Assembly (NCBI RefSeq): GCF_002208135.1
Contig: NZ_CP021646.1
Location: 4,064,211 to 4,128,210 of the forward strand
DNA length: 64,000 bases
Source of the DNA: Pseudoalteromonas piscicida
GTDB lineage: Bacteria > Pseudomonadota > Gammaproteobacteria > Enterobacterales > Alteromonadaceae
Direction: 5' to 3'
Positions within the stretch are counted from its first letter, which is position 1; each line of letters opens with the position of its first letter. Both the position numbers and the translations under genes were made by a program. The notes beneath the pieces are model-generated. The model was not told the DNA's origin. It ran no database searches and saw only the letters and a list, made by a program, of their open reading frames with translations. Shown one piece after another: positions 19,565-28,602 of the stretch.

Positions 19565-22501
19565 TTACTGCTTACTCTTAATTAGTCCTACCGGACCGCT
19601 ATGAGTTGTCGCTGTAAATTGTAAGCTTGGAGTTTCTAAATGGATTACCAACCCTAAACTAGCCGCAGAGATAGATTCATCCGAATTGACTCGACCATCC
19701 GCGTTAAGATCTTGCCAAACCATTAGACGGTCAAAATTGCTATCTAATGCGTCTATCTTCAAGTCGCGATTGCTATCTAATAGCAATAAAGTATCCAACT
19801 GAGTATCTGCATGACCAAAATGCACTTCATTAACACTGTCGAGCTCGCCGCTTCCGTTAAAGTCTATGAATAACATTCCGTCACTTTGACCTAAGGAAAT
19901 CTCTCTGTCTGCTTGCGCGGACTGCCAGCGAACACCATTGTTATCTAGATCAAGCATAACAATGTACGTGTTATCAAGCAGATCGATGCTTCTCAGATGC
20001 TCTCGACATAACATATCGGGCCTAGTTACCCGCTGATAACCGCAGCGCATGTCATTGAGTATTTCATTTCCTTTATTCACGACTTTTTGATAATAGCTAG
20101 CAGCAGTCATCGCATCCTTGACATACGTATCGTAAACAAAATTTTCAACAGCTGTTTCAACACTATTACCAGCCGCGTAGCTGAACCCAACAGAGACTGC
20201 AGCCTTGCCAACAGCAACTACAGGGTTTTTACCTAACATTCTGCCAGCTGCATCGATTGTTTTACCAGTTTTAGCGGCAACCACAAATGCAAGTGCCTCA
20301 GCTAACGCTTCTTGACCCTCACCATTCCAAGCGTGACTAAAACCTTGTACGCCACTGTTGAGCCTATCGGCGAGTTTACCTAAGTTTTGAAGCATTCCAT
20401 TGACTTGTTTATAGGCTGAACTATTTGGGTCTAGGCCATTTAATATTTGCTTTAGCTTCAACTGGAATTGCGCGACAACGTTAGTAATATCGCCTGCATC
20501 TTCTTTAAATTGTCTAGCTTCTTTCTCTTTTTGACTATTTTGATTACTTGATGATGAGCCGCCTCCTCCGCCTCCGCCGTCAGAAAAACCTGAACCACCA
20601 CCATAACCCCAGCTAATGAAGCCACCAAATCCGCCACCAGAATTACCTCCACCACAAGCTAGTGTGTAGCTTTCACATGAATAAACCACTGTGATTCGTT
20701 CTATTTCTGATAACTGGTAACCAGAACCGGCATAGTCACTATCGAAGTCTGCGGTATAACTAGGTTGAGTTTTATCGCACTCACCGATATAGCTCCACGC
20801 TTCATAATCACCATCGGAGAATAAAGGGTTTTGATTTTTTGACCAATAGCTCGCTTCATAAACAAAGCGGCCAAAAGCAACACGCTCCCCTTGTGTATAC
20901 GCGCGATTACTATACCAAGAAGCAGGACAGTGATTTACACCTTGCTCCGGTAACTCAATCTCGCCATTTAATACTTGGTTTGCTTTATAAAAGTCGACTA
21001 ATCCAAAACCAAATTTACCATCTCTGCCCTGTTGCCCCAGGTCTTCGGCACTGCCAAATAACGCTTGAATTAGCGCTTCTCTATCCGCATTAGGGTTAGC
21101 TGATTTGAGCTTGGCTATACCAGCACTTACAATGGCTGCTGCTTGTGATGTGCCGGATAAAACAGCATACTCAGACTGATTTACATCAACCTGTAAATCG
21201 AATGTCTCTGAACTTCCGTGTGTTAACGTCAAGTTTGGAATAAGTAGAGTCGGGAAGCTTGTGCTAAAATCGATCTTGCTAATGGTAGTATCTGCAATAC
21301 CAACATCATAAGTAAATACTATCCCACTACCGTTAGCATCAGCACATGTGTCTGTAGCATCTTTTAACCACTGCTTGCTTTCAGGGGATAGAGTATATTG
21401 TGCATCATGCTCATCCAATAGCGTTTTAGGCAGCGCTACCAAGCAATTTTCCACTAAGCTCAATTCATTTGGAAAGTCCTGAGTACCATTATCAATCTGA
21501 ACAAAGTGCAGTTTATTTCCTACATTATTGCTCACCGCAGTCACTCGATTACGATTCGTCATTGTCGAACGAATATTCACACCGGGCGCAACTAAATCAA
21601 TACTGGCATTCTCAGCGGAAAAATATGCAAGATCCGTATTTTCATCGATCGCGCCAACGGAGATCACATTTCGATAAGCCGCTGGAAACGCTAGGTAGTC
21701 ACCTTTATCTGATTGAGGTATCCCGTGATTTCCCGCAGCAGCAACAAAAATAATGTCTCTGTCATAGGCAAGTCTATCGATCACATCTCGAGTAGCAGAT
21801 GAAAAGTATGGACTACTAAGCGACATATTAATCACTTGAGCACCTGAATTTGCACATTGCTCTATGGCACTAATTAGGTCTGAATCGCGAATAATAGAAT
21901 TCTCACCATTAGCCGATCGTAATAATTTTCGTACTTCAACGGATATTTCACCGTTCGCAAAAACAGGATCGGTAAGTAGTCCAGCGAGGTGAGTTCCGTG
22001 TCCAATCGCATCTTGATACCAGAAGCCTGCATACTCACTACTCAGCCCTGAAAATAACTTTGAGTTTAATTGGGAATGATTAAGTTGAACACCTGAATCG
22101 ATCAGACACACTTTCGTTGTACCAACGGTCTGAACCTCCAGTTTAGAAAGCTTTGTTAACTGTTGCCAGTTAAGCTGATTTTGCGATTTATCACCCGCAT
22201 TATGAGAAAGTAATTGAGGGAAATGATACCTATGATTTCCCTCAATCCGCAGTAAACCACCTTGATTAAGTGATTCTACAAGTAGAGAGTCAAGTTCATT
22301 CTGGGTAACGGTGAGAGAAGCATAAGTACGGACACCATCTGAAGATAACAGCGTTGACCGCGCAACAAATTCTGAGGGTAAATTTCCCTGAGTGTAGCTC
22401 ACAACAATAGGTGTTGTATTCTCATCGGCTCCAGATGCATATAAGTGCCCTACGGGCAAAAGTGCCAATAATAAACTTTGTGCAAGTTTACTAAATTTCA
22501 T
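19565..22501 (-). CDS. secreted S8 subtilisin-like protease with chitin-binding-like and Ca-binding regions
   Basis: 978 residues. Signal peptide to about residue 22; catalytic triad Asp135 (VCLIDSGV), His168 (GHGTHLAG) and Ser in LSGTSQAA; oxyanion Asn in VAAAGNHG. After the protease: a ChtBD3-like module (CPASWYSNRAYTQGERVAF ... YIGEC), a Gly/Ser-rich linker with runs of Gly, a helical region, and a C-terminal part with Asp-rich EF-hand-like loops (DLDNNG, DFNGSGELD, DLNADGRVNSDE). Located between precursor B and precursor A. May cut leaders outside the cell, or may be an independent exoprotease; unresolved. Confidence 0.85.
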   Translation of the reverse strand: MKFSKLAQSLLLALLPVGHLYASGADENTTPIVVSYTQGNLPSEFVARSTLLSSDGVRTYASLTVTQNELDSLLVESLNQGGLLRIEGNHRYHFPQLLSHNAGDKSQNQLNWQQLTKLSKLEVQTVGTTKVCLIDSGVQLNHSQLNSKLFSGLSSEYAGFWYQDAIGHGTHLAGLLTDPVFANGEISVEVRKLLRSANGENSIIRDSDLISAIEQCANSGAQVINMSLSSPYFSSATRDVIDRLAYDRDIIFVAAAGNHGIPQSDKGDYLAFPAAYRNVISVGAIDENTDLAYFSAENASIDLVAPGVNIRSTMTNRNRVTAVSNNVGNKLHFVQIDNGTQDFPNELSLVENCLVALPKTLLDEHDAQYTLSPESKQWLKDATDTCADANGSGIVFTYDVGIADTTISKIDFSTSFPTLLIPNLTLTHGSSETFDLQVDVNQSEYAVLSGTSQAAAIVSAGIAKLKSANPNADREALIQALFGSAEDLGQQGRDGKFGFGLVDFYKANQVLNGEIELPEQGVNHCPASWYSNRAYTQGERVAFGRFVYEASYWSKNQNPLFSDGDYEAWSYIGECDKTQPSYTADFDSDYAGSGYQLSEIERITVVYSCESYTLACGGGNSGGGFGGFISWGYGGGSGFSDGGGGGGGSSSSNQNSQKEKEARQFKEDAGDITNVVAQFQLKLKQILNGLDPNSSAYKQVNGMLQNLGKLADRLNSGVQGFSHAWNGEGQEALAEALAFVVAAKTGKTIDAAGRMLGKNPVVAVGKAAVSVGFSYAAGNSVETAVENFVYDTYVKDAMTAASYYQKVVNKGNEILNDMRCGYQRVTRPDMLCREHLRSIDLLDNTYIVMLDLDNNGVRWQSAQADREISLGQSDGMLFIDFNGSGELDSVNEVHFGHADTQLDTLLLLDSNRDLKIDALDSNFDRLMVWQDLNADGRVNSDESISAASLGLVIHLETPSLQFTATTHSGPVGLIKSKQ

Positions 22502-22792
22502 CTTCTATTCCTTTTTTATTATCTTTTTCAAAGTATTGAAGGGTTTATTCTATTTCCTATTCCACCATATGAAGTATTCAGCTAATAATTGAGAGACGCT
22601 TATTGGACAGTAGCTTGTTAAGTAGTCGTTGTGATTAAATCAAAAGACTAGAGCGCACGATTTGTCCAGAGCACTATCAACTAGTTAAGAAAGCCTAATG
22701 CTATTGCTGATGAAAATTTGTGACCCTAGTAAACAGTTGGGATATGAGGTAACAAAGAGGCAAAAGAAATCTCTTCCGCCCTTATGCATTGC

Positions 22793-23011
22793 TTATTTCA
22801 AAGAGTACTTAGCTAAATCATATGGTGGGATCCAGATACCGTACGACATTTGAAACGGAGGCTTTACTGGGTCAATAGGGTCAGGAATAACACGAGGAAA
22901 ATCCCAAGGAACAGGTGTTAAGCCATTATCATGCAATGTGCCACCTTCGACTAACTCAAGTAACTCGGCTGCATTATTCAGCTCTTGCATATCGTAGTTT
23001 TTATTTCTCAT
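22793..23011 (-). CDS. radical-SAM precursor peptide B, Pro-rich core
   Basis: 72 residues. The 24-residue leader ends ELVEGG and aligns with precursor A without gaps (Met8-Gln9-Glu10, Glu16-Leu17-Leu18, Val21-Glu22-Gly23-Gly24). The core holds many prolines, two Trp and repeated Asp-Pro steps (IPDPIDPVKPP), and ends SYGIWIPPYDLAKYSLK, related to the end of precursor A. No Cys. Ribosome-binding site in TAATAAGGAAAAT. It follows radical SAM gene B by 127 nt. Confidence 0.82.
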   Translation of the reverse strand: MRNKNYDMQELNNAAELLELVEGGTLHDNGLTPVPWDFPRVIPDPIDPVKPPFQMSYGIWIPPYDLAKYSLK

Positions 23012-23019
23012 TTTATTTT

Positions 23020-23028
23020 CCTTATTAC
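23020..23028 (-). promoter_or_regulatory. shared GTAATAAGG leader element (2)
   Basis: GTAATAAGG 8 nt before the ATG of precursor B; same 9-mer as before the peptide genes at 12520, 26367 and 31573. Confidence 0.6.
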
Positions 23029-23138
23029 ATTTATTGATAGAGCTTGTACTTTCGAGAGTATACTTTGCGGTAAACCGCTAAGTTTTGGTGCCTCTATCAT
23101 TTACACCTAGAAGTCTGCCGCCACAGACTTTTATTCAC

Positions 23139-24494
23139 TCACACAGCTTTAGCTAAACCTAACGCTCTGTATTGATGAATTGCATTTAATTTCTCGCTAT
23201 TTAATCGCTCTCTCAGATTAGAGTCTGTCGCCAACCAAGAAGGAGGAAAATTTATACCCTGAATAGTGAAGCGATTTACGTTGTCATTAGATGTCGCAGA
23301 GATTGATTCTTCATAGATTTCGAATACACCGTGATCAAACGGGATACCTGAAGCCGCAACGCGCTGCTGAAAGCGCTCACGTAAACCGCTGGCAGCTAAA
23401 GTTAATGCTCGATGATGGCAATAAGGATTATTTCCTCGCTTTCCAAAAAATACATGAGCGGTCCAATTGCAACCAGCTCGGCACAGTTTCGCGTATTTAC
23501 ATCCCTTACAATTACCCCACAAATGTGCAATCGACGCATCGTCCATTTCTTGACTATTAAAATTCAGCTCTGGTGCATTTTCATAAATATCCTTCAATGT
23601 ACGTTCCCTGATGTTACCCCCTGTATATTCTTCGCTCGGCAATGATGGACATCCCTTGATCTTGCCATCAGCTTCAATGCCGATAGCTCCTTGTCCCGCA
23701 ACGCAACCGGTATAAAACGAGTACTTACTCTCTTGCATAAAAGTCCCTCTAAGCAAACGCTCATAAGGACCAAAATAACCAACATTATTACCAGGTTGAA
23801 TTATGAGATCGTCTTTTCTGCCACGAACTGACAGCAACCCCAATAATGGATACAGATCGAGTAATTCATAAGGTTGCATCAACATCTCATTATTATCAGC
23901 CGCATTCCCCATTGGCACGGCCAATTGGATTCGCCAGTTTTTGACGCCGACATCAATTAATTTTTCGTACAATAAAGGAAGGTCCTTTGCGCTTTTTCTT
24001 GTTACTGTAGTATTTACTCCAGTATGTACTCCCAAATCTTTAAATTGAGATAATGTGGTGAAGCATTGGCTCCACGAATCAGACTTGCCACGAATACTAT
24101 TATGCTCATCTTCAAGACCATCAATAGAAACTGAGACTGCTTCAATGCCCGCTTGAGCCATGCGCTTTGCGGTTCCTCTGGAAATGCCGTAACCTCCAGT
24201 CGTCATGGTGACTCTCATACCTTTATTTTTTATTTCTGACGCAATCATCAACCAATCAGGACGTAGATAAGCTTCGCCACCTATTAAGGTCACTTCCTTT
24301 ACGCCTAGATCAGCCATCTGTTTGATTAAATCGAACGCTTCCGTAGTCGACAGCTCATCAGCTCGTTTATCACCCGCACGAGAACCACAATGACTACAGG
24401 CTAAGTTACACTTTAAGGTAATTTCCCACACAGCATAGGTGCTCCGATCATACTCTCGAACCTTCACACCAGCGTTTTCTAATGTATTTGTCAT
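23139..24494 (-). CDS. radical SAM/SPASM peptide maturase B
   Basis: 451 residues, a clear paralogue of maturase A: STYAVWEITLKCNLACSHC with Cys29, Cys33, Cys36; VSIDGLEDEHNSIRGKS; SPASM clusters GCVAGQGAIGIEADGKIKGC and CKGCKYAKLCRAGC, ending NPYCHHRAL. The core halves are highly alike but the C-terminal 60 residues diverge, perhaps for partner recognition. Here the precursor lies after the enzyme gene, whereas for A it lies before. Presumed substrate: precursor B. Confidence 0.88.
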   Translation of the reverse strand: MTNTLENAGVKVREYDRSTYAVWEITLKCNLACSHCGSRAGDKRADELSTTEAFDLIKQMADLGVKEVTLIGGEAYLRPDWLMIASEIKNKGMRVTMTTGGYGISRGTAKRMAQAGIEAVSVSIDGLEDEHNSIRGKSDSWSQCFTTLSQFKDLGVHTGVNTTVTRKSAKDLPLLYEKLIDVGVKNWRIQLAVPMGNAADNNEMLMQPYELLDLYPLLGLLSVRGRKDDLIIQPGNNVGYFGPYERLLRGTFMQESKYSFYTGCVAGQGAIGIEADGKIKGCPSLPSEEYTGGNIRERTLKDIYENAPELNFNSQEMDDASIAHLWGNCKGCKYAKLCRAGCNWTAHVFFGKRGNNPYCHHRALTLAASGLRERFQQRVAASGIPFDHGVFEIYEESISATSNDNVNRFTIQGINFPPSWLATDSNLRERLNSEKLNAIHQYRALGLAKAV

Positions 24495-25083
24495 GCCTTA
24501 TGCCCCATTTCAAACACGCCAAATGTCATAGCGTCTCAAACTTAGGTCCAATGATGTCAGTCAAAAATTTGTATGGCAAATTACAATAAATAAATTTATT
24601 GTTTAAAAACAAAAAGATAAAAATAGCTTTTCAAAAAATAAGAGTTTGATAAAAATTAGCGGGATTTTTAGCTCTGTTTTCATTAAGTAATAATGAAGCA
24701 GGTTAACGCTTGGGAGACTAAGCACTCGAATTCAGATGATAGTACACCACCTCTGATGAAGCGGTTAAAAAGCAAACTGCTTACAGGTAATCCCACGGTG
24801 GGATCACATCATCTTTCAACAATGCATTGAGTAAAAAGCGATTTGTCAGAAAGCAAGCAACAAAATAATGGGCACAACAGTGAAGAAGTGCATATTACTT
24901 AGTCGCTCCTGAAACCAATTTAATTTATTGAATTACTTGAAGATATAAACGATCTTACTACCCTCAAATTGCAGATTTTTTGAATCACACAACCAAAACA
25001 TTGCAATTTGAGTGTAAAAATGACACCAGAATCAACTAGGCACACATCACAATTAATTCAAGCTTATTGATATCGTTTCATCG
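24495..25083. other. intergenic upstream of maturase B
   Basis: About 590 nt, AT-rich; should carry the promoter of the maturase B operon. The minus strand at 24781-24813 reads KDDVIPPWDYL then stop, which resembles the C-terminal ends of the precursors, but the frame above it is not a leader. An inverted pair CCCAC/GTGGG lies in the same spot. No gene called. Confidence 0.3.
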
Positions 25084-25346
25084 CATCATGAGCTGGTGAA
25101 ACTGGCAAAGCTCATTGATTAGCAGCGCTTAGAGAGCGGATTTAAACAGCGCTATGGCGATAATGGCGCTGGCGCGAAGCCATAAGAGCTTGGTATCTAA
25201 GTGAGTGTCGCAACTACACTGAAAGAGCTGTTTTTAGGTTGCTCTCATGCGATGCACGGCAACCCCTACGATAGTGACACGTTATGGGAAACATTGAGAA
25301 TAGTAGAAAATGTCACTGATAAACAGCATATCTCAAAAAAGACGTA
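25084..25346 (+). pseudogene. IS5-like transposase relic (ends only)
   Basis: Reads HHELVKLAKLID, then TAG where a Trp codon is expected, then QRLESGFKQRYGDNGAGAKP (transposase N-terminus), followed after a deletion by the far C-terminus (HAMHGNPYDSDTLWETLRIVENVTDK). The middle of the transposase is missing. Related to the relics at 27113 and 52541. Confidence 0.7.
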
Positions 25347-25351
25347 AATAA

Positions 25352-26089
25352 TTAAAATACCGACGCATGACAATTATCGTGAGTGTCCCAGCCAAAACTC
25401 ATTTGTTCATTCATAATGGATTTAATATTATCTGCAAATAACTTTGTATCCTTGGCACTAAGAAAGTCTTCCATTGCTCGGTTAAGTCCTGAATATATAA
25501 TAGGAAAACTTTCCATCAGTGCTTGCTTCCTAAGCCGCCTGTTGTAATTGAGCCAATCTCCACTTTTATGAAGTAAATAAGCTTCACACCGTATAATAAT
25601 TGATGCAGCCCACGTACAGTTTTCAGCAAAAGAGTTTCCTATGTATTTCTCAGCAAGCCCATCGCTGAGCATATTCACCAAAGAGATTCTTTGAAGCTCC
25701 AACCGGTTGTCGCCTGGCGCTACAGGACCAGCCTGAACAATTTCTTTAGCCAAATCGGTCAGATAAGCTCCCAAGCCCTTCGTATCGTACAGTAGCCTCG
25801 ATTGTTCTAAGCTAATTGGAAAAAAAGGGTTCGATTGCTTTCTCGATTCGCACAAAGCGTTTAGCATATCTTTATAGTTCATGATGGTTGCCTGGATTGG
25901 AAACCCATTGATGGTCCTTTGAATCCTAAAAGGTTCCATGCAAGAATCATCAATCACAATTAGATCGACATCCGACTTGGCTGTGGCAGTACCGTTAGCT
26001 TGGGAACCATATAAAATAACACTAACGATTGCTTTACAATATTTCCCACAGAAAGTCTCTATTGCCAATCCCAGCTCTTTAGATATCAC
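25352..26089 (-). CDS. nucleotidyltransferase-domain protein in a microcin cassette
   Basis: 245 residues. N-terminal nucleotidyltransferase fold: VILYGSQANG (Gly28-Ser29) then SDVDLIVID (Asp40, Asp42). A third acidic residue at the usual later strand (FPIQATIMN) is not obvious. The C-terminal half is helical, as in aminoglycoside adenylyltransferase-type enzymes. ATG overlaps the stop of the small membrane protein gene (ATGA), so it is in the peptide operon. It could nucleotidylate a peptide or a target as self-protection; no direct evidence. Confidence 0.72.
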   Translation of the reverse strand: MISKELGLAIETFCGKYCKAIVSVILYGSQANGTATAKSDVDLIVIDDSCMEPFRIQRTINGFPIQATIMNYKDMLNALCESRKQSNPFFPISLEQSRLLYDTKGLGAYLTDLAKEIVQAGPVAPGDNRLELQRISLVNMLSDGLAEKYIGNSFAENCTWAASIIIRCEAYLLHKSGDWLNYNRRLRKQALMESFPIIYSGLNRAMEDFLSAKDTKLFADNIKSIMNEQMSFGWDTHDNCHASVF

Positions 26090-26310
26090 CTAACACCTCT
26101 AAATTTTCTCAAATAAATCAAATACAAATTAACCAAAACTAGCAATAAGATAAGGAAATAAGCCCCCAGCCATTGATAGCTCACACCAATAAAAAAAGGA
26201 ATAAGGGTAACAAAAGCCATGAACCCTGCTTTGCGTTGCTTAAACCTGATATCCGTTATCCCCAAATAAAAGGAGAGGATTAGTAATAAAATCATTATTA
26301 AATTCAACAT
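26086..26310 (-). CDS. small membrane protein, candidate immunity protein (cassette 1)
   Basis: 74 residues with two or three membrane helices (LIMILLLILSFYLGI; FMAFVTLIPFFIGVSYQWLGAYFLILLLVLVNLYLIYL) and a basic C-terminus. Located right after two microcin-like peptide genes and a hairpin, and overlapping the nucleotidyltransferase gene by 4 nt. Small membrane proteins in this position usually protect the producer. No family recognised. Confidence 0.6.
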   Translation of the reverse strand: MLNLIMILLLILSFYLGITDIRFKQRKAGFMAFVTLIPFFIGVSYQWLGAYFLILLLVLVNLYLIYLRKFRGVR

Positions 26311-26321
26311 ATTCCCCTATT

Positions 26322-26352
26322 TTGTATATCCCTCATGACAAGGGATATACAA
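26322..26352 (-). terminator. attenuator-like hairpin between peptide and membrane gene (cassette 1)
   Basis: TTGTATATCCCT and AGGGATATACAA form a 12-bp stem around 7 nt. No strong U-run, so partial readthrough to the membrane gene is plausible. Confidence 0.6.
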
Positions 26353-26366
26353 GTTCACCAACTAGG

Positions 26367-26558
26367 TTAAGAGCAAAACATATCGCCAGCCCAGACGCCG
26401 ACTTGTTGTCCAAAAGAAAACCCAGCCGCAGCACCAAAGCCACCAGAAACATAACCACCTATACCAGCACCTATGATCGCACCAGCTAAACGAAAAGATC
26501 CTTCACAAACACCAGCACCAGTAACCTGCTTCACCGAAGACAAATTCAATTCAAACAT
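26367..26558 (-). CDS. microcin-like precursor peptide 1b (Gly-Ala leader, terminal Cys pair)
   Basis: 63 residues. 15-residue leader MFELNLSSVKQVTGA, cleavage expected after Gly14-Ala15. Gly-rich hydrophobic core with Cys18 and Cys62, the second one residue from the end. GTAATAAGG element upstream. Likely a pore-forming, class II microcin-type bacteriocin secreted through a C39 exporter (inferred). Confidence 0.82.
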   Translation of the reverse strand: MFELNLSSVKQVTGAGVCEGSFRLAGAIIGAGIGGYVSGGFGAAAGFSFGQQVGVWAGDMFCS

Positions 26559-26565
26559 TTTAATT

Positions 26566-26574
26566 CCTTATTAC
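26566..26574 (-). promoter_or_regulatory. shared GTAATAAGG leader element (3)
   Basis: GTAATAAGG 7 nt before the ATG of peptide 1b. Confidence 0.6.
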
Positions 26575-26589
26575 ATCAATTAATTACGG

Positions 26590-26778
26590 TTAAGAACAAA
26601 AGTATCCGCCAAGGATACTGCCAACCGAGTAACCAACGCCCCAACCAGCAGCAGCACCAGCTGGACCTAAAATAGCACCGTGTGCAGTGCCAAGTACAGA
26701 GAAGCTCATTTCAAAAGCGGTTGTACACGCACTGGCGCCGGTAACGACCTTAACATCAGAAAGATTAAGTTGTTGCAT
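26590..26778 (-). CDS. microcin-like precursor peptide 1a (Gly-Ala leader, terminal Cys pair)
   Basis: 62 residues. Leader MQQLNLSDVKVVTGA, 15 residues; core with Cys18 and Cys61, ending GGYFCS, the same end (FCS) as peptide 1b. Hydrophobic and Gly/Ala-rich with GxxxG-type spacing. Ribosome-binding site GAGGA. With 1b it forms a pair, possibly a two-peptide bacteriocin. Confidence 0.82.
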   Translation of the reverse strand: MQQLNLSDVKVVTGASACTTAFEMSFSVLGTAHGAILGPAGAAAGWGVGYSVGSILGGYFCS

Positions 26779-27112
26779 AACTATTCCTCAATATTTAAAT
26801 AATCAATTTAGCCCGATGTACTCAAGCCTGCTTTTATCTAGCCGGAACAAGGTTACAATTAGGATGCAAAAACTCAACTCGATCAAAAGATATACAACAC
26901 CTTAAAAATCAAATATATGGAACAAACTATTATGTGAGAATAATAAATTTCTCCGCTTAAATAAGGTTGCACCTCTGCTTATGGTTACACGTTGATAACG
27001 AGAAGTAAGGCGCAGCTCAAAACACTTAAATACCAGCAGGGTTATTACTCAAGGAGCTGTGTTGACTATGCTCATGTATTACGCTGATGCAGTGGTTACG
27101 AACCATAAACAT

Positions 27113-27770
27113 CACCAAAGCAATCTAGCGGGCCTCGAATACCTGAAACAAATTCACAAATTGTCTGACGAAAACACGGTGGTCATGTGGTGCGAAAACC
27201 CGTATTGGCAATATTTTTGTGGCATGTAATTTTTCACTCATGAGCGCCTTGCTGCCCAAGTTCAATGACACGCTTTCGCAAGCGAATTGGCGAAGATGGG
27301 GTTGAATTGATGCTTTCGTTAACTGTTGATACTGGCCTTAAAAGTAATACCATCAAGCCTGCAAGCTTACGAGAGGTGGTTGTAGACAGCACCGTCATGG
27401 AGAAAAATATAGCCCACCCAACGGACAGTAAACTACTAGAAAAATGCCGTGATAAACTGGTTGGTTTCGCTAAGCAAGCCGGTATTCGGCTTAGGCAAAG
27501 TTATGAATGAATTGACCCTAGGACCGCGCAAAAAGTAGCGGGCCATGCCCATGCTAAGCAATTTAAACGCATGATGAAAAACAGAAAAACTCTCTCATAC
27601 GGGTGATGAAAGACATCTTGAGGAAAATCACCGGGCAGCCAAGTCAGGAGTTTATCCATGCTCTACAACAGGCCGAGCGGCTGTTAAAGCAAGAAAAAAC
27701 GTGTAAAAACAAACTCTATAGCCTACATGGGCCAGGTGTTGAATGTATCGCCAAGAAAAATTAATGAGGG
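27113..27770 (+). pseudogene. IS5-like transposase relic, most complete copy
   Basis: Begins HQSNLAGLEYLKQIHKLSD then ENPYWQYFCG, shifts frame, continues MTRFRKRIGEDGVELML and VVVDSTVMEKNIAHPTD, meets TGA after RLRQSYE, and goes on as IDPRTAQKVAGHAHAKQF before further stops. IS5-type DDE transposase landmarks are clear but the frame is broken several times. It sits on the opposite strand between cassette 2 and cassette 1. No intact ends found. Confidence 0.8.
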
Positions 27771-27918
27771 GTTGAAGCGATCTAAGTAGATGTATGAAAA
27801 TACTATGCCTGCTAAGATAAATAGCCAGCTAGAGCGATATCATAGACCCAAAGAGGTAATCGTTATTTTTTACAATTATTGAATCAAAAAAACTCCATCC
27901 ACAACCAATATAAAAAGA

Positions 27919-28314
27919 TTAACTAAAACTAATAGTCACAAAGAACCCTTTTTCAACTAAGGCATTATTCAACTCACTATTTTTAATTTCACTTTTAATA
28001 CCAAAAAAGTAATCAACATCAACATCTGCCACCGCATCTTTAAATTCTATATTAACTTTCTTATCAGAAACATCTAAAGATTTTATTTCTCTACACTTAA
28101 ACCTCCTAACAAAAGGAAATGTATAACAATATAGCTCCTTATTTTTTACTTTCATAGGGACTCTCCCCCTATAAAATACAAATAAGAATATAAAAATGAA
28201 AAGAGACAATTGAACAGAGTAATTGATGATACTACTATCCGAAACTGAAAGCCTCAAAATTGGTATTAAGAAAATTGTTGATGTTATCAATAAATTACAC
28301 AAGAAAAAGCTCAA
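27919..28314 (-). CDS. membrane protein, candidate immunity protein (cassette 2)
   Basis: 131 residues: two membrane helices (about 2-20 and 30-48), then a soluble beta-rich domain of about 80 residues (YCYTFPFVRRFKCREIKSLDVSDKKVNIEF) with a PH-like look. Follows two microcin-like peptide genes and a hairpin, matching cassette 1 and the 53.5-kb cassette. Likely self-protection; not a recognised family. Confidence 0.6.
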   Translation of the reverse strand: MSFFLCNLLITSTIFLIPILRLSVSDSSIINYSVQLSLFIFIFLFVFYRGRVPMKVKNKELYCYTFPFVRRFKCREIKSLDVSDKKVNIEFKDAVADVDVDYFFGIKSEIKNSELNNALVEKGFFVTISFS

Positions 28315-28342
28315 ATTTCTACCCCTACATAAATTTATAAAC

Positions 28343-28365
28343 GTTGGGGCTTATTAAGCCCCAAC
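28343..28365 (-). terminator. attenuator hairpin between peptide and membrane gene (cassette 2)
   Basis: GTTGGGGCTT and AAGCCCCAAC form a GC-rich stem, followed on the minus strand by GTTTATAAATTT. A moderate terminator; readthrough would reach the gene at 28314. Confidence 0.7.
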
Positions 28366-28375
28366 ACTCAGCTTT

Positions 28376-28588
28376 TTAGTAGCAAGCATAAGCACCGACG
28401 ATCATGCCAAATGAACCGCCTAGCGTGCTACCACCAACAACACCTGGACCAGCTCCAAAACCAAAACCGCCAAAGAATCCAGCAGCACCACCAACAGCAC
28501 CACCAAGAAGCGCGCCACCAGTAGCAAATCTACCCATGCAGTCGCCGCCTGAAACTTCTTTACACTCGTTAAGTTTAATTTCTAACAT
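28376..28588 (-). CDS. microcin-like precursor peptide 2b (Gly-Gly leader, terminal Cys pair)
   Basis: 70 residues from ATG 28586-28588, whose distance from AGGG is better than that of the ATG 6 nt upstream; this start also restores the 15-residue leader (MLEIKLNECKEVSGG) seen in the other peptides. Core extremely Gly-rich (GGAVGGAAGFFGGFGFGAG), with Cys17 and Cys69 at its two ends. Probable bacteriocin. Confidence 0.82.
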   Translation of the reverse strand: MLEIKLNECKEVSGGDCMGRFATGGALLGGAVGGAAGFFGGFGFGAGPGVVGGSTLGGSFGMIVGAYACY

Positions 28589-28602
28589 TATCATTTTCCC
28601 TA

